64,000 nucleotides of DNA from Sphingopyxis sp. LC81 (GCF_000756375.1 NZ_JNFD01000009.1:62001-126000); one strand, 5' to 3'. Numbered from the stretch's first letter, positions 34,401 to 43,577 are shown. Numbers and translations are program-made. Notes: generated from the sequence alone by a model not told the origin.

Positions 34401-35293
34401 GCAATAGTCCCGAATATCCCGAACTCATGCGGGGGTTCCATTGGCAGGACGTCGATGCGGACGGCGTGCGCATCCGGGCCGCGGTTGGCGGTTCGGGGCC
34501 TCCGCTGCTGCTGCTTCACGGCCACCCGCAGACGCATCTGACCTGGCACAAGGTTGTGCCCGAGCTTGCGAAACGCTTCACGGTCGTCGCGACCGACCTG
34601 CGCGGTTATGGCGACAGCGAAAAACTGCCGGGCGATCCCACGCACGCGAATTATTCGAAGCGCGCGATGGCGGCCGATCAGGTCGCGGTGATGGCCGCGC
34701 TCGGTTTCGACCGTTTCGATGTGGTCGCGCACGATCGCGGCGCGCGCGTCGCGCATCGCATGGCGCTCGACCACCCGGACCGCGTCGCGCGGCTCGTGCT
34801 GCTCGACATCGCGCCGACCGCGACGATGTATGCGCAGACGAACCGCGAGTTCGCGACGCGCTATTTCTGGTGGTTCTTCCTGATCCAGCCTTTCGACCTG
34901 CCCGAACGGATGATCGCGGCCGATCCCGACCATTTTCTCGACCGCCATCTTGCCGGGCAGATCAAGGTCGAAGGCTCGCTCGATCCGCGCGTCGTCGCCG
35001 AATATCGCCGCTGCTACCGCGACCCCGCGACGCGCCACGCGATCTGCGAGGATTATCGCGCCGCGGCGAGCATCGATCTCGAACATGATGCCGCCGATGA
35101 TGACCGCCGGATCGAGGCGCCCTTGCTGCTGCTCTGGGGCGAATATGGCACGGTGGGCACGCTCTTCGACGTCATGGCAAGCTGGCTTTCGAAGGCCCGC
35201 GATATGCGCGGGCGCGCGCTGCCGTGCGGCCACAGTCCGCAGGAAGAAACGCCCGAACTATTGCTCGCCGAACTCGGCGCATTTCTGACCTGA
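34397..35293 (+). CDS. Alpha/beta hydrolase of the fluoroacetate-dehalogenase type
   Basis: 298 residues. HGHPQTHLTWHKV is the oxyanion strand; the nucleophile is Asp113 in AHDRGARVAHR, with Arg114 and Arg117 matching the carboxylate-binding pair of fluoroacetate dehalogenase, and LLDIAPT carries the acid. His279 (CGHSPQEE) completes the triad. The halide-binding His-Trp of true fluoroacetate dehalogenases (from memory, in YWHWYF) is Trp158-Trp159 here (YFWWFF), so defluorination is doubtful and another 2-substituted acid or ester may be the substrate. It overlaps leuD-like by four bases (ATGA) as the third gene of that operon. Confidence 0.85.
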   Translation: MSNSPEYPELMRGFHWQDVDADGVRIRAAVGGSGPPLLLLHGHPQTHLTWHKVVPELAKRFTVVATDLRGYGDSEKLPGDPTHANYSKRAMAADQVAVMAALGFDRFDVVAHDRGARVAHRMALDHPDRVARLVLLDIAPTATMYAQTNREFATRYFWWFFLIQPFDLPERMIAADPDHFLDRHLAGQIKVEGSLDPRVVAEYRRCYRDPATRHAICEDYRAAASIDLEHDAADDDRRIEAPLLLLWGEYGTVGTLFDVMASWLSKARDMRGRALPCGHSPQEETPELLLAELGAFLT

Positions 35294-35310
35294 GCGCGGG
35301 ACGGCGCTCA
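35291..35310. terminator. Stem-loop joining two convergent stop codons
   Basis: TGAGCGC (35291-35297) and GCGCTCA (35304-35310) form a perfect 7-base stem with a 6-base loop. Its two ends are the stop codons of the dehalogenase-like gene and of fahA, so the same short DNA serves both operons. No T-run follows, so termination strength is uncertain. Confidence 0.4.
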
Positions 35311-36609
35311 GCGCGCGGGAAGGATGACCGCGCGGCATTCGCCAAAGCCGATCGGTACGAAACCGTCCGCTGCGGCGCTCGCGCGCATGATGATCTCGTC
35401 GCCGTCCTCGAGGAAACCGCGCCGTTCGCCATTGGGCAGCTGGATGGGCTCCGACCCGCCTGTGGTCAGTTCGAGCAGGCTGCCGAACCCCTCGCGGTCG
35501 GGGGCCGAGATCGTCCCCGTGCCGAGCAGGTCGCCGGGGTTCAGGTTGCAGCCGTTCGAGGCGTGGTGCGCGACGATCTGCGCGATCGTCCAGTACATGC
35601 TCGTCGCGGGGCCGTGGCTCAGGCGAAAGGGCTCGGCGCCCGCCGCACGCATGCCGGCGGTGAGGAGAAAAACTTCGAGCGTGACGCCGAGCGCGCCATG
35701 CGCCTGATCGACGGTATCCCACAGATAGGGTAACGGCGCGGGATCGCCCTCGGGACGCGGTGGCTGCGCGATACGAAAGGGTGCAAGCGCCTCGGTCGTG
35801 ATCACCCAGGGCGCAATGGTCGAATGAAAGTTCTTGGCGAGGAAGGGGCCGAGCGGCTGATACTCCCACGCCTGGAAGTCGCGCGCCGACCAGTCGTTGA
35901 ACAGCGACAGCCCCGCGATATGGCGCGCCGCGTCGCCGATCGGGATCGGTGCGCCCAGCGCATTGCCCTCGCCGATCCACACGCCGAGTTCGAGTTCATA
36001 ATCAAGCCGCTGCGTCGGCTCGAAAATCGGGGCGTCGGCCTCGGGCGGCTTGCGCTGTCCGCGCGGGCGGACGACGGGCTCGCCCGAGGGGCGGACCGAC
36101 GAAGCGCGCCCATGATAGCCGATCGGCACATATTTATAATTGGGGAGCAGCGGATTGTCGGGGCGGAACTGCCGCCCGACATTGTTCGCATGATGGATGC
36201 CGACGTAGAAGTCGGTGTAGTCGCCGATCCGTGCGGGGAGGTGCATCGTGCAGCTTGCGGCCTCATGCAGCATCGGCGCCAGCTCGGCCTCCCGCGCGGG
36301 ATCCGACAGCATCGCGCTTAGCCGTTCGCGCAGCGCAAGCCGGTTGGCGGGTGCCAGCGCCATCAGCGCGTTGAGCGTGTCGCCGGCGCAGGGGATGGCG
36401 GCAGCGGCGGGCAACAGGCCGGCGGCTGCGGCTGCACGCAGGTCGAATACAGCGTCGCCGATCGCGACGCCGGGGCGCGGGTCGCCATGCTCGGGCGCAA
36501 AAATCCCGTAGGGCAGATTCTGGACCGGAAAGTCGCGATGGCCGTTCGCCGATTCGACCCAGCTCGTCCGCGCCGGATCGTGCGTCGCGTCGATGTGCGG
36601 GCGGGTCAC
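35308..36609 (-). CDS. fahA: Fumarylacetoacetase
   Basis: Last enzyme of tyrosine/homogentisate breakdown: hydrolyses 4-fumarylacetoacetate to fumarate and acetoacetate. 433 residues with an SH3-like N-terminal domain and the FAH beta-roll; DYTDFYVGIHHANNVGRQFRPDNPLLPNYKYVPIGYHGRASS contains the catalytic His and metal ligands, and LFNDWSARDFQAWEY, PFLAKNF, NLNPGDLLGTGTIS are the other signatures. Its ATG overlaps the aminotransferase stop by four bases. Homogentisate dioxygenase and 4-hydroxyphenylpyruvate dioxygenase are not in the window. Confidence 0.96.
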   Translation of the reverse strand: MTRPHIDATHDPARTSWVESANGHRDFPVQNLPYGIFAPEHGDPRPGVAIGDAVFDLRAAAAAGLLPAAAAIPCAGDTLNALMALAPANRLALRERLSAMLSDPAREAELAPMLHEAASCTMHLPARIGDYTDFYVGIHHANNVGRQFRPDNPLLPNYKYVPIGYHGRASSVRPSGEPVVRPRGQRKPPEADAPIFEPTQRLDYELELGVWIGEGNALGAPIPIGDAARHIAGLSLFNDWSARDFQAWEYQPLGPFLAKNFHSTIAPWVITTEALAPFRIAQPPRPEGDPAPLPYLWDTVDQAHGALGVTLEVFLLTAGMRAAGAEPFRLSHGPATSMYWTIAQIVAHHASNGCNLNPGDLLGTGTISAPDREGFGSLLELTTGGSEPIQLPNGERRGFLEDGDEIIMRASAAADGFVPIGFGECRAVILPAR

Positions 36610-37835
36610 GCGTTGCCGTTCAGGGCTTCGAGGTGCGGCCGGAGCGCCTGCGCAAAAACCGGCACCGTGTCGGCGCGCAGGCCCGCGATATTGATGCGTC
36701 CGTTCCCGGCCATGTAGATGCCATGCTCTTCGCGCAGCGCCGCGACGGCTTCGGGCGTCAGCGGCAGCATCGCGAACATGCCGCGCTGGTCGGCGATCGC
36801 CGACAGCCGAGGATGCGTTGCGGCGAGTGCCGCGCGTAGGCCGTTGAGGCGCGCGCGCATCGCGTCGAGTTCGTCCCGCCAGTCGGCGCGGAGCGCGTCA
36901 TTCTCGAGGATCGTCCGGACGATCGCCGCGCCATGATCGGGCGGCATCGACCAGAGGCTGCGCGCGAGCGAGAGCATGTTAGAGCGGACGCGTTCGGCGA
37001 TCGCGCTGTTCGCCGACAGGGCCCACAGCGCGCCGACGCGTTCGCGATAGAGGCCGAAATTCTTGTCGCAGCTATAGGCAAGGAGCGCGGTGGGCAGCGC
37101 ATCGAAGATCATCCGCGTCGCCGCCGCATCCTCAGCCAGCCCATCGCCCAGCCCCTGATAGGCGAGGTCGACGAAGGGAATCAGCCCGCGCGCCGCGCAC
37201 AGATCGGCGACGGCCTGCCACTGCTCCGGCGTGAAGTCGCTTCCGGTCGGGTTGTGGCAGCAGCCGTGCAGCAACAGGATGTCGCCCGCCCGCGCCGCGG
37301 CAAGGTCGTACAGCATTGCATCGAAATCGATGTGGCCCGATGCGGCGTCATGGAAACGGTGGCTCCGCGTCGACAGTCCCGCTTCGGCAAAGATGGGCGC
37401 ATGATTAGGCCATGTCGGGGTGCCGATCCAGACCTGTGCTTCGCGGTTTGCTCGCGCGAGAAGCTCGGCGCCAAGGCGAAGCGCGCCCGTGCCGCCGGGC
37501 GTCTGCACGCCGTTCAACCGTTCGCCCGCCGTCGGGTCGCCAAAAACGATCCCCTCGAGCAGCGCGGTATAGGCAGCGTCGCCTTCGGCCCCGAGATAGG
37601 ATTTGGTCACCTGCGTTTTGAGCAGCGCCGCCTCGGCCGCCTTCACCGCGTGCATCACGGGTGTGTCCCCCGCATCGTCGCGAAACACGCCGACCCCGAG
37701 GTCGATTTTCTGCGGCCGATCATCCGCGCGGTACAGCGCGATGAGGCTCAGCAACGCGTCGGCGGGCTGCGCAGCCAGCGTATCGAACGGCAGGCTGTTT
37801 GAGACGGAGCGAGCGGGCAGGGTATCGAGTGTCAT
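36606..37835 (-). CDS. tyrB: Aromatic amino acid / aspartate aminotransferase (class I)
   Basis: 409 residues of the aminotransferase class I subgroup that includes TyrB and AspC: IDLGVGVFRDDAGDTPVM, TPGGTGALRLGAELL, HGCCHNPTGSDFTPEQW, the PLP Lys in AYSCDKNFGLYRERVGAL, and the substrate carboxylate Arg in GRINIAGL. Placed directly before fahA with a four-base overlap, it most likely starts tyrosine/phenylalanine catabolism by transamination to (4-hydroxy)phenylpyruvate. Divergent from an Lrp/AsnC regulator. Confidence 0.93.
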   Translation of the reverse strand: MTLDTLPARSVSNSLPFDTLAAQPADALLSLIALYRADDRPQKIDLGVGVFRDDAGDTPVMHAVKAAEAALLKTQVTKSYLGAEGDAAYTALLEGIVFGDPTAGERLNGVQTPGGTGALRLGAELLARANREAQVWIGTPTWPNHAPIFAEAGLSTRSHRFHDAASGHIDFDAMLYDLAAARAGDILLLHGCCHNPTGSDFTPEQWQAVADLCAARGLIPFVDLAYQGLGDGLAEDAAATRMIFDALPTALLAYSCDKNFGLYRERVGALWALSANSAIAERVRSNMLSLARSLWSMPPDHGAAIVRTILENDALRADWRDELDAMRARLNGLRAALAATHPRLSAIADQRGMFAMLPLTPEAVAALREEHGIYMAGNGRINIAGLRADTVPVFAQALRPHLEALNGNA

Positions 37836-37926
37836 GCGCGAGATATCGCAATAAATCGGCGAAAAATCTTCTCAAACTGGACGGAATAGCGTGTTTGAAA
37901 GCGAGTCTATTTCATATTATGGCTAT

Positions 37927-38409
37927 ATGATGAAAGAAATTGTCAAACTCGACGCGCTCGACCGTCGCATCCTCGGCGAATTGCAGCGCGATGGCGCGCA
38001 GAGCAACGGCGACCTTGCCGAGCGGGTGGGCAGCACGGGCCCGTCGTGCTGGCGCCGCGTCAGAGCGCTCGAGGCGGCCGGCGTGCTGACGAAAAATGTG
38101 TGGCTCGTCGACGCGGCACGGGTCGGACAGAGCGTCAACGTCCTCTGCAATATCCGGCTCAAGAGCCATTCGGCCGAGCATACCGCGATGTTCGAAAATT
38201 TTGTCCGGGACCAGGATCGCATCATGGAATGCCTGTCGATGTCGGGCGAGTGGGATTATCAGGTGCGCGTCGTCGCAACCGATGTCGCCGACTACGAAGC
38301 GTTTCTGATGCAAAAGCTGCTCAGGAACGAAGCGGTCGCCGCAGCGGCGTCGCACTTCGCACTCAGGGCGGTCAAATATCAGACAGCCGTTCCGCTTCCG
38401 GGCGAGTAA
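37927..38409 (+). CDS. Lrp/AsnC-family regulator
   Basis: 160 residues: AsnC-type helix-turn-helix (LDALDRRILGELQRDGAQSNGDLAERVG, then SCWRRVRALEAAGVLT) and a C-terminal RAM ligand domain that binds amino acids. It starts at ATG 37927 or the adjacent 37930. The gene is divergent from tyrB-fahA, with a 91-base A/T-rich spacer, and is the obvious candidate to sense an aromatic amino acid and control that operon. Confidence 0.93.
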   Translation: MMKEIVKLDALDRRILGELQRDGAQSNGDLAERVGSTGPSCWRRVRALEAAGVLTKNVWLVDAARVGQSVNVLCNIRLKSHSAEHTAMFENFVRDQDRIMECLSMSGEWDYQVRVVATDVADYEAFLMQKLLRNEAVAAAASHFALRAVKYQTAVPLPGE

Positions 38410-38479
38410 CTGGTCCGAAATGGCCGAGCGGCGATCCGTCAAATAACTAAACTTTTGAAATTAAAAGAAAAAATTCCAG

Positions 38480-38522
38480 ATTCGACGAAATCTCAAATTC
38501 GAAGACATTCGGCTACATTCGA
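38480..38522. repeat. ATTCGA repeats at 10-bp phasing
   Basis: ATTCGA at 38480 and 38497, ATTCGG at 38507 and ATTCGA at 38517: the last three are exactly 10 bases apart (one helical turn) inside an A/T-rich gap between the convergent lrp and esterase genes. Phased short repeats usually mark cooperative protein binding. No promoter is needed here, so the purpose is unclear; chance cannot be excluded. Confidence 0.35.
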
Positions 38523-38610
38523 GCCTCGGCGCTTTCACGATCGGCACCTTAGCCTCAGGCCTTTCGCGGACAAATGCCGTAAGTCAATTTGAACGCGCAC
38601 CTTTGTCGAA

Positions 38611-40221
38611 TCATCGTTCCCGTGACGTTTCCACGAAGCTTTCGATGCCGAAGATTGAGCGTCCCGGGCCATTGGCGAATCCGCCAAGCATAAGGTGCAG
38701 CTTCTGCTCTTCGGTCCGGTATGGCGCAAAATGTGCGCCCAGTTCCATCACGCCGCCTGACCTGTTCGCGAACTGCGGCCATTGTGGCAAACCCGGGCCG
38801 TTGGGGTCGCCGCGTTTCACGAAATTTCCCCATAGTTGCGACATGGTCGCAGCAACCGAGCGGTCGTATTCCGTGAAGGGGCGGTCGGGTGAGGTGCTCA
38901 GCGAATTGAAAGTGTAGGGCATTTCGGCCGAGTGGAACGCGCCGAACATCTCCTGTCCCGGGCCCGGTTCGGGATGGGTGTAATAATAGGCAAAGGCGGG
39001 GGCGTGGTGCATGCGCGCCCAGTCGATAAGCGATGCAAGGCCATACAGGCGGGTCAGTTGCCGGCGCGCGGCGAGCGCCGTCATCTCGCTATCGAGCGGG
39101 GTGTCCGCCAGTAGTGCATCGGCGCCGGCGTCGCCCGCGATCCGGGCGGCGAGCGCACGCACGTCCGCAGGCGCCGCGCGGAAATAACCGGGGCTCAACA
39201 CGCCTTCGTCGGCGTTCAGTCCGACCATCACCGGCACGGCCCGCCGCTGGCCCGCCGCTTCCATCGCGGCGACCTGTCCGGGCAGGATCGATCCGTCGAC
39301 GACAGGGCCGAGCAGCGGCATGCCGCCGACATCTCCAGCGCCGGCGAGCGGGCCGGTATCGAGCAGCGCCATCACCCGATCCGCCGGCAGATTCCGCAGC
39401 GCTGCGATACCGGGGAGCCTCGCGCGGGCGAGCAGGTCGGCGCCGCGGCGGTCGGCTTCGGTGCGGTCGGGTAGCGGCACTTCGACGATACCGCTTTGCG
39501 CGATCGCGCGGACGAACAGTCCGTCGGACTTCGGCGAAAGCAACAACATATGGACGGCCATGGCGCCCGCCGACTGGCCGGCGATCGTCACCTGTCCCGG
39601 ATCGCCCCCAAAGCCGGCGACATTGCGCTGCGTCCAGCGCAGCGCCGCCAATATGTCCTGCAACCCGAAATTGGCGCCGCCGCCGGGATCGTCCGCGAGG
39701 TCGCGAAAGGCGGCAAAGCCGAAGACGCCCAGACGATAGTTGATCGACACGACAATGATGCCCTGCCGCGCCAGCGCCGCGCCGTTATAGATCGGAACCG
39801 CATTCGACCCCGACATGAAGGCGCCGCCGTGAATCCAGATCATCACCGGCAGCGGCCGGCCGTCACGCTCCGCCGGTGCCCAGATGTTGAGGGTGAGGCA
39901 ATCCTCCGAAACCGGCGACGGCGCGACATATTCGCGGGTCCACGGACCGAAGCCGCCGGGGGTGATCGTCTGGACGCAGCCGGGGCCATGCGCCTTGGCA
40001 TCGCGCCGCCCGGACCACGGCGGAGGCGCTTCGGGAGCGGCCCAGCGCCGTTCGCCGACGGGCGGCGCGGCATAGGGAACGCCGAGGAAGCGGACGACGC
40101 CGTCGTCGAGGGTTCCGCTAAGCTCGCCGCTTTCGATCTTCGCCACCGCGTCTTGCGCCGCCACGGGCGGTGCGAACATAAAGGAGCCGATCAGGGCGGC
40201 AACGGGAGAAAGGAGGCGCAT
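38611..40221 (-). CDS. Exported type-B carboxylesterase (copy 1)
   Basis: 536 residues: signal peptide (about 1-23, ending PVAAQD), then the type-B esterase fold with FLGVPYAAPPVGERRW, SEDCLTLNIW, the oxyanion MIWIHGGAF, nucleophile Ser217 in GQSAGA, the acid Glu in GLNADEG and His in GAFHSAEMPY. ATG at 40221 is favoured over a GTG five codons upstream because GAGAG is well placed before it. Last gene of the LacI-facing operon, 18 bases after copy 2. Probably deacylates an ester such as an acetylated or aromatic-esterified sugar in the periplasm; substrate unproven. Confidence 0.9.
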   Translation of the reverse strand: MRLLSPVAALIGSFMFAPPVAAQDAVAKIESGELSGTLDDGVVRFLGVPYAAPPVGERRWAAPEAPPPWSGRRDAKAHGPGCVQTITPGGFGPWTREYVAPSPVSEDCLTLNIWAPAERDGRPLPVMIWIHGGAFMSGSNAVPIYNGAALARQGIIVVSINYRLGVFGFAAFRDLADDPGGGANFGLQDILAALRWTQRNVAGFGGDPGQVTIAGQSAGAMAVHMLLLSPKSDGLFVRAIAQSGIVEVPLPDRTEADRRGADLLARARLPGIAALRNLPADRVMALLDTGPLAGAGDVGGMPLLGPVVDGSILPGQVAAMEAAGQRRAVPVMVGLNADEGVLSPGYFRAAPADVRALAARIAGDAGADALLADTPLDSEMTALAARRQLTRLYGLASLIDWARMHHAPAFAYYYTHPEPGPGQEMFGAFHSAEMPYTFNSLSTSPDRPFTEYDRSVAATMSQLWGNFVKRGDPNGPGLPQWPQFANRSGGVMELGAHFAPYRTEEQKLHLMLGGFANGPGRSIFGIESFVETSRER

Positions 40222-40239
40222 CGACGTTACTCTCACCGG

Positions 40240-41793
40240 TCAGGGCGCCTTGGCGGCCACGACGCGTTCGACGAAATCGAGCCGCGCGCGGATCGGATCG
40301 GGTTCTTCGTGCGCGCCGGCCGCGTCGAAGGTCATAATGGTATCGGCCGCCACGCCGCCCGGCGACCAGCGCCCACCACCCGTTGCCGACGGTACGCCGG
40401 TCTTTGCGAAATTGACCCAATAATCCTGCACCAGCCGCGCCGCCGCGCGATCGGCGGGCGATGTCGCAGCGCCGTGCCGGACGTCGACGGTGCCGAAGAA
40501 AAAGGGCAATTCGCTCGCATGAAAGGCGCCCGGCATCTTGGCGCGCAGATATTCGGGCACATAGCCGAAGCGGTAGGTGAAGACGGGCTGCCCGCGCCCC
40601 GCGATGATCCGGGCGACGTGCCGCGCGGGTTCGAGGAACATCGTGTCGGCCGAAACCGCGATGCCGATGCGCATCGCGTCCTTGCGCGCTTCGGGGTCAT
40701 AGACCGGCTCGGCCTGTGCGCGCACTGCCGCCAGCGGGGCATAGGCCTGATCGACACCCCCGCCGAAGAAGAAGCCGTCGGCATCGTTTGCGCCGATGAC
40801 CATTGGTATCTTTGCGCCGTCGCCGGCGGCATAGGCCGCATCGATCGACCGGCGCACAATCTGTCCGTCGGCATAGAGCGGCGTGAAATCCTTCGCGCCG
40901 AACAGGGTCATCAGGTTGAGCCCGCTCATCACGCTGTCGGCTGGCAGGGCGCGAAGCGCGGCGAGCGGGCCGGCCTCATCGCCCTCTATTCCCTTCGCCC
41001 GCGCAAAACCGGCGCCGATCGCTTCGGCCTCGGTCGCGGTGCGCAGCGGGCCCATTAGATCGCGCCCGCCGCCGGACATGGAGATCGCCTTGTGAAACAG
41101 TCCCTTCGCAAGCGGGGTCGTTGTCAGCGCGTGCACCGACATGCCGCCCGCCGATTCACCGAAAATGGTGACGTTGCCGGGATCGCCGCCGAAGGCCGCG
41201 ATATTTTCCTGCACCCATTTCAGCGCTGCGATCTGGTCGAGGATCGCATAATTGCCCGTCGGCGCGCCGGCGGCTTCGCGTTTTAGGGCCGGGTGGGCGA
41301 AAAAGCCGAAACGGCCGAGCCGGTAGTTGAAGCTGACGAAAACCACATCCGATTCGGCAAAAGACCGGCCCGTATAGACCGGCGGCGAGCTGCCGCCGTT
41401 GACGAAGCCGCCGCCATAAATCCAGATCATCACCGGCCGTTTCTTGCGCGACCGTTCGGCCGGGGTCCAGACGTTGAGATAGAGGCAGTCCTCGGACGGC
41501 TTCACCCCCAGCGGCGCGGCATCGGCCTTGAAGGGAATCTGCATGCAATCGGGGCCGTACTGGTCGGCGACGCGAACCTGGGTCCAGCGATCGGCGGGCT
41601 GCGGCGCGCGCCAGCGCAGATCGCCGACGGGGGGCAGGGCATAGGGAATCCCCCGATAGGCGATGCTCTGGCCTTCGGCGACGCCTTGCACGGCACCGCT
41701 ACGCGTGTCGACGACGGGCTGCGGCGCGGTGTCCGCCGCCATCGCGGGAGAAACGAGCGCCAGCGCGAGCGCGACGGTGGGGAATATCCGCAT
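40240..41793 (-). CDS. Exported type-B carboxylesterase (copy 2), Asp in place of catalytic Glu
   Basis: 517 residues with signal peptide (ending SPAMAADT), YRGIPYALPPVGDLRW, SEDCLYLNVW, MIWIYGGGF, nucleophile Ser214 in GESAGG and His in GAFHASELPFFFG. The acid block reads IGANDADGFF where family members have a Glu (GxNxDEG), so the triad would be Ser-Asp-His, a conservative change. Starts at ATG 41793, 16 bases after the phosphatase gene. The pseudogene at 49318-49934 is its closest relative in the window. Same operon as the GH3 glycosidase. Confidence 0.9.
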   Translation of the reverse strand: MRIFPTVALALALVSPAMAADTAPQPVVDTRSGAVQGVAEGQSIAYRGIPYALPPVGDLRWRAPQPADRWTQVRVADQYGPDCMQIPFKADAAPLGVKPSEDCLYLNVWTPAERSRKKRPVMIWIYGGGFVNGGSSPPVYTGRSFAESDVVFVSFNYRLGRFGFFAHPALKREAAGAPTGNYAILDQIAALKWVQENIAAFGGDPGNVTIFGESAGGMSVHALTTTPLAKGLFHKAISMSGGGRDLMGPLRTATEAEAIGAGFARAKGIEGDEAGPLAALRALPADSVMSGLNLMTLFGAKDFTPLYADGQIVRRSIDAAYAAGDGAKIPMVIGANDADGFFFGGGVDQAYAPLAAVRAQAEPVYDPEARKDAMRIGIAVSADTMFLEPARHVARIIAGRGQPVFTYRFGYVPEYLRAKMPGAFHASELPFFFGTVDVRHGAATSPADRAAARLVQDYWVNFAKTGVPSATGGGRWSPGGVAADTIMTFDAAGAHEEPDPIRARLDFVERVVAAKAP

Positions 41794-41809
41794 TGTCTGT
41801 CCTTTCACA

Positions 41810-43519
41810 TTATCGCCGCGATGCCGCCGGAACGGGACAGCCTGTCCCCGTTCCGCCGAGTTCGAGGCATTCTCCATCGACCGGACCGTCCGGTGCGACC
41901 CGCATGGCGGCGGCAAGCGTTGGCGCCACGTCGACCACCTGTACCGGCAGGGCGCGTTCCTGATGCGCCACACCGGGCCACCAGAAGAGGATGGGGACGC
42001 GCCGGTTGACGTCGCTGGGCCCCGAATGGCCCATCATGAACAGGCCGGGGAGCGACGGCGCGGCGATCTTCAGCGGATCGGTCGCGAGCAATATGTCGCC
42101 GCTGCGCGCAGGATAGAAGGACAGCGCCATACGGTCGGCGACCGGCAGCAGGTCAGGCGACTGGCGCGGATCGGGCTTACGTCCATGCAATTGAGCCGCC
42201 GTCCAGGCACCGGCGATGCCCGGCCGGGTGAGCGCGCGCGCCGCGGTCGCTTCGGCGATGCGGTTCTTGAGCGCGGTATCGGCGAGCGACTGCCCGCCGG
42301 CGTCGACGACAACAAGCTGCGTCGGGTCGAAGAACGCCGGGCGCAGCGGGTTCCAGTCGACGCCCGTCGCGGTGCGCGCCGCGGCGTTGAGATCGGCGAG
42401 CAGCGCGGCGGCATCGATCCGCCCGGCATCGCGATAGCCGCGCGCCGTCAGCCGTTCGGGAAGATCGCCGCCGCCATGGTCGGCGGTGAGCGCGACGAGT
42501 ACGGGAATCTTGAGCTCGCCGATCCGTTTGAGGAGGCGGCCAACCTCTTGGTCGACCCGGGCCATCTGGTCACACATCTCGGGCCCTTGCGTGCCATAGG
42601 CATGGCCGACCATATCGGTCGCCGACAGGCCGACCGCGAGCAGGTCGGTTCCGGGCGACCGGCCGAGCTTCTGGCCGTCGAGCAGGTCGATCGCCGCGTC
42701 GATTGTGATCTGGTCATAAAACCACGGCGGCGGTGTTGGGCCGCTCGCGGGTGGCTGGCCGGGGATCGCGGCCGGCGGATCGGGCGGCAGGTGCGCGTGG
42801 AAACTCTTGCCGCCTGGAAGGGGAATCACCGCCTCGCGCACCCGGCAGCTTTCGCGCCGGTAGGTCCAGGCGGGTGCGGCCTTCAGCCGCCGCGCAAACC
42901 CGGCATTGAGCTTTGCAAGCGGCGCGAGGCGGCGCTGGGCGTCCCCAGCATCGGCGCCCCAGGTGTCGAATCCCTGCTTGCCATCGAACCAGAAAGCCCC
43001 GTCGGGATGGCGGCCGCCCATCATGATTGCCGACCGATCCTTGCCCGCGACCGAAAAGACGCGATTGGCGGGCGAGGCGGCCTTGAGCCAATCGCCGAGC
43101 GTCGACACCTCGAGCATCGCCGGTCCGGTGCCGAGCTTGCGGCTGGCGCGTGCGGCGACATGGATGCCATCGTCGGTGCAATAGCGGTCGACCCCGGCGC
43201 GCTGGTCGTACCATTGGTTCGCGATGATCCCGGTCGCGGCAGGATGCCGCCCGCTCGCGATCACCGCATGGCCCGCGCAGGTTTCGGTCACGCCCTGCGC
43301 ATGAAAACCGTTCGAATAGACGATGCCCTGCGCCAGCCTGGCGAGCCCGTCCTGAAACTCGCCCCGGCTCGCGTTAAAAAGATCGGCCGAGAACTGGTCG
43401 ATCGAAATCAGGACGACCAGCTTCGGTGGGCCGGGCTTTTCCTCGGCGGCGACGGGCGTCGCCGATAATGCGGCCAGAGCGACGGCGCTGACCGCAGCCG
43501 CGATCGATTTCCTGGTCAT
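41810..43519 (-). CDS. Exported alkaline-phosphatase-superfamily enzyme (PafA/type I phosphodiesterase-like)
   Basis: 569 residues: signal peptide ending TPVAAEE, first metal Asp41 in LVVLISIDQFSADL, Thr80 nucleophile in TETCAGHAVIASG, then VGLSATDMVGHAYG, TADHGGGDLPERL and MMGHSGPSD for the other zinc ligands. A Thr nucleophile is the mark of PafA-like phosphate-irrepressible phosphatases and NPP-type phosphodiesterases, which act on phosphomonoesters or diesters in the periplasm. It lies between the TBDR and esterases of the LacI-facing operon, suggesting a phosphorylated or sulphated part in the imported substrate (inference). Confidence 0.88.
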   Translation of the reverse strand: MTRKSIAAAVSAVALAALSATPVAAEEKPGPPKLVVLISIDQFSADLFNASRGEFQDGLARLAQGIVYSNGFHAQGVTETCAGHAVIASGRHPAATGIIANQWYDQRAGVDRYCTDDGIHVAARASRKLGTGPAMLEVSTLGDWLKAASPANRVFSVAGKDRSAIMMGGRHPDGAFWFDGKQGFDTWGADAGDAQRRLAPLAKLNAGFARRLKAAPAWTYRRESCRVREAVIPLPGGKSFHAHLPPDPPAAIPGQPPASGPTPPPWFYDQITIDAAIDLLDGQKLGRSPGTDLLAVGLSATDMVGHAYGTQGPEMCDQMARVDQEVGRLLKRIGELKIPVLVALTADHGGGDLPERLTARGYRDAGRIDAAALLADLNAAARTATGVDWNPLRPAFFDPTQLVVVDAGGQSLADTALKNRIAEATAARALTRPGIAGAWTAAQLHGRKPDPRQSPDLLPVADRMALSFYPARSGDILLATDPLKIAAPSLPGLFMMGHSGPSDVNRRVPILFWWPGVAHQERALPVQVVDVAPTLAAAMRVAPDGPVDGECLELGGTGTGCPVPAASRR

Positions 43520-43577
43520 GCGAACCTCCCGGGCGTGACGCCGGGCCGTCCCAACCGACGGCCCGGCACCTCCCCTT

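Noticed and set aside
34397-35293. Calling the alpha/beta hydrolase a fluoroacetate dehalogenase
   Set aside because: The halide-binding His position is Trp, so only the fold and nucleophile type are supported.
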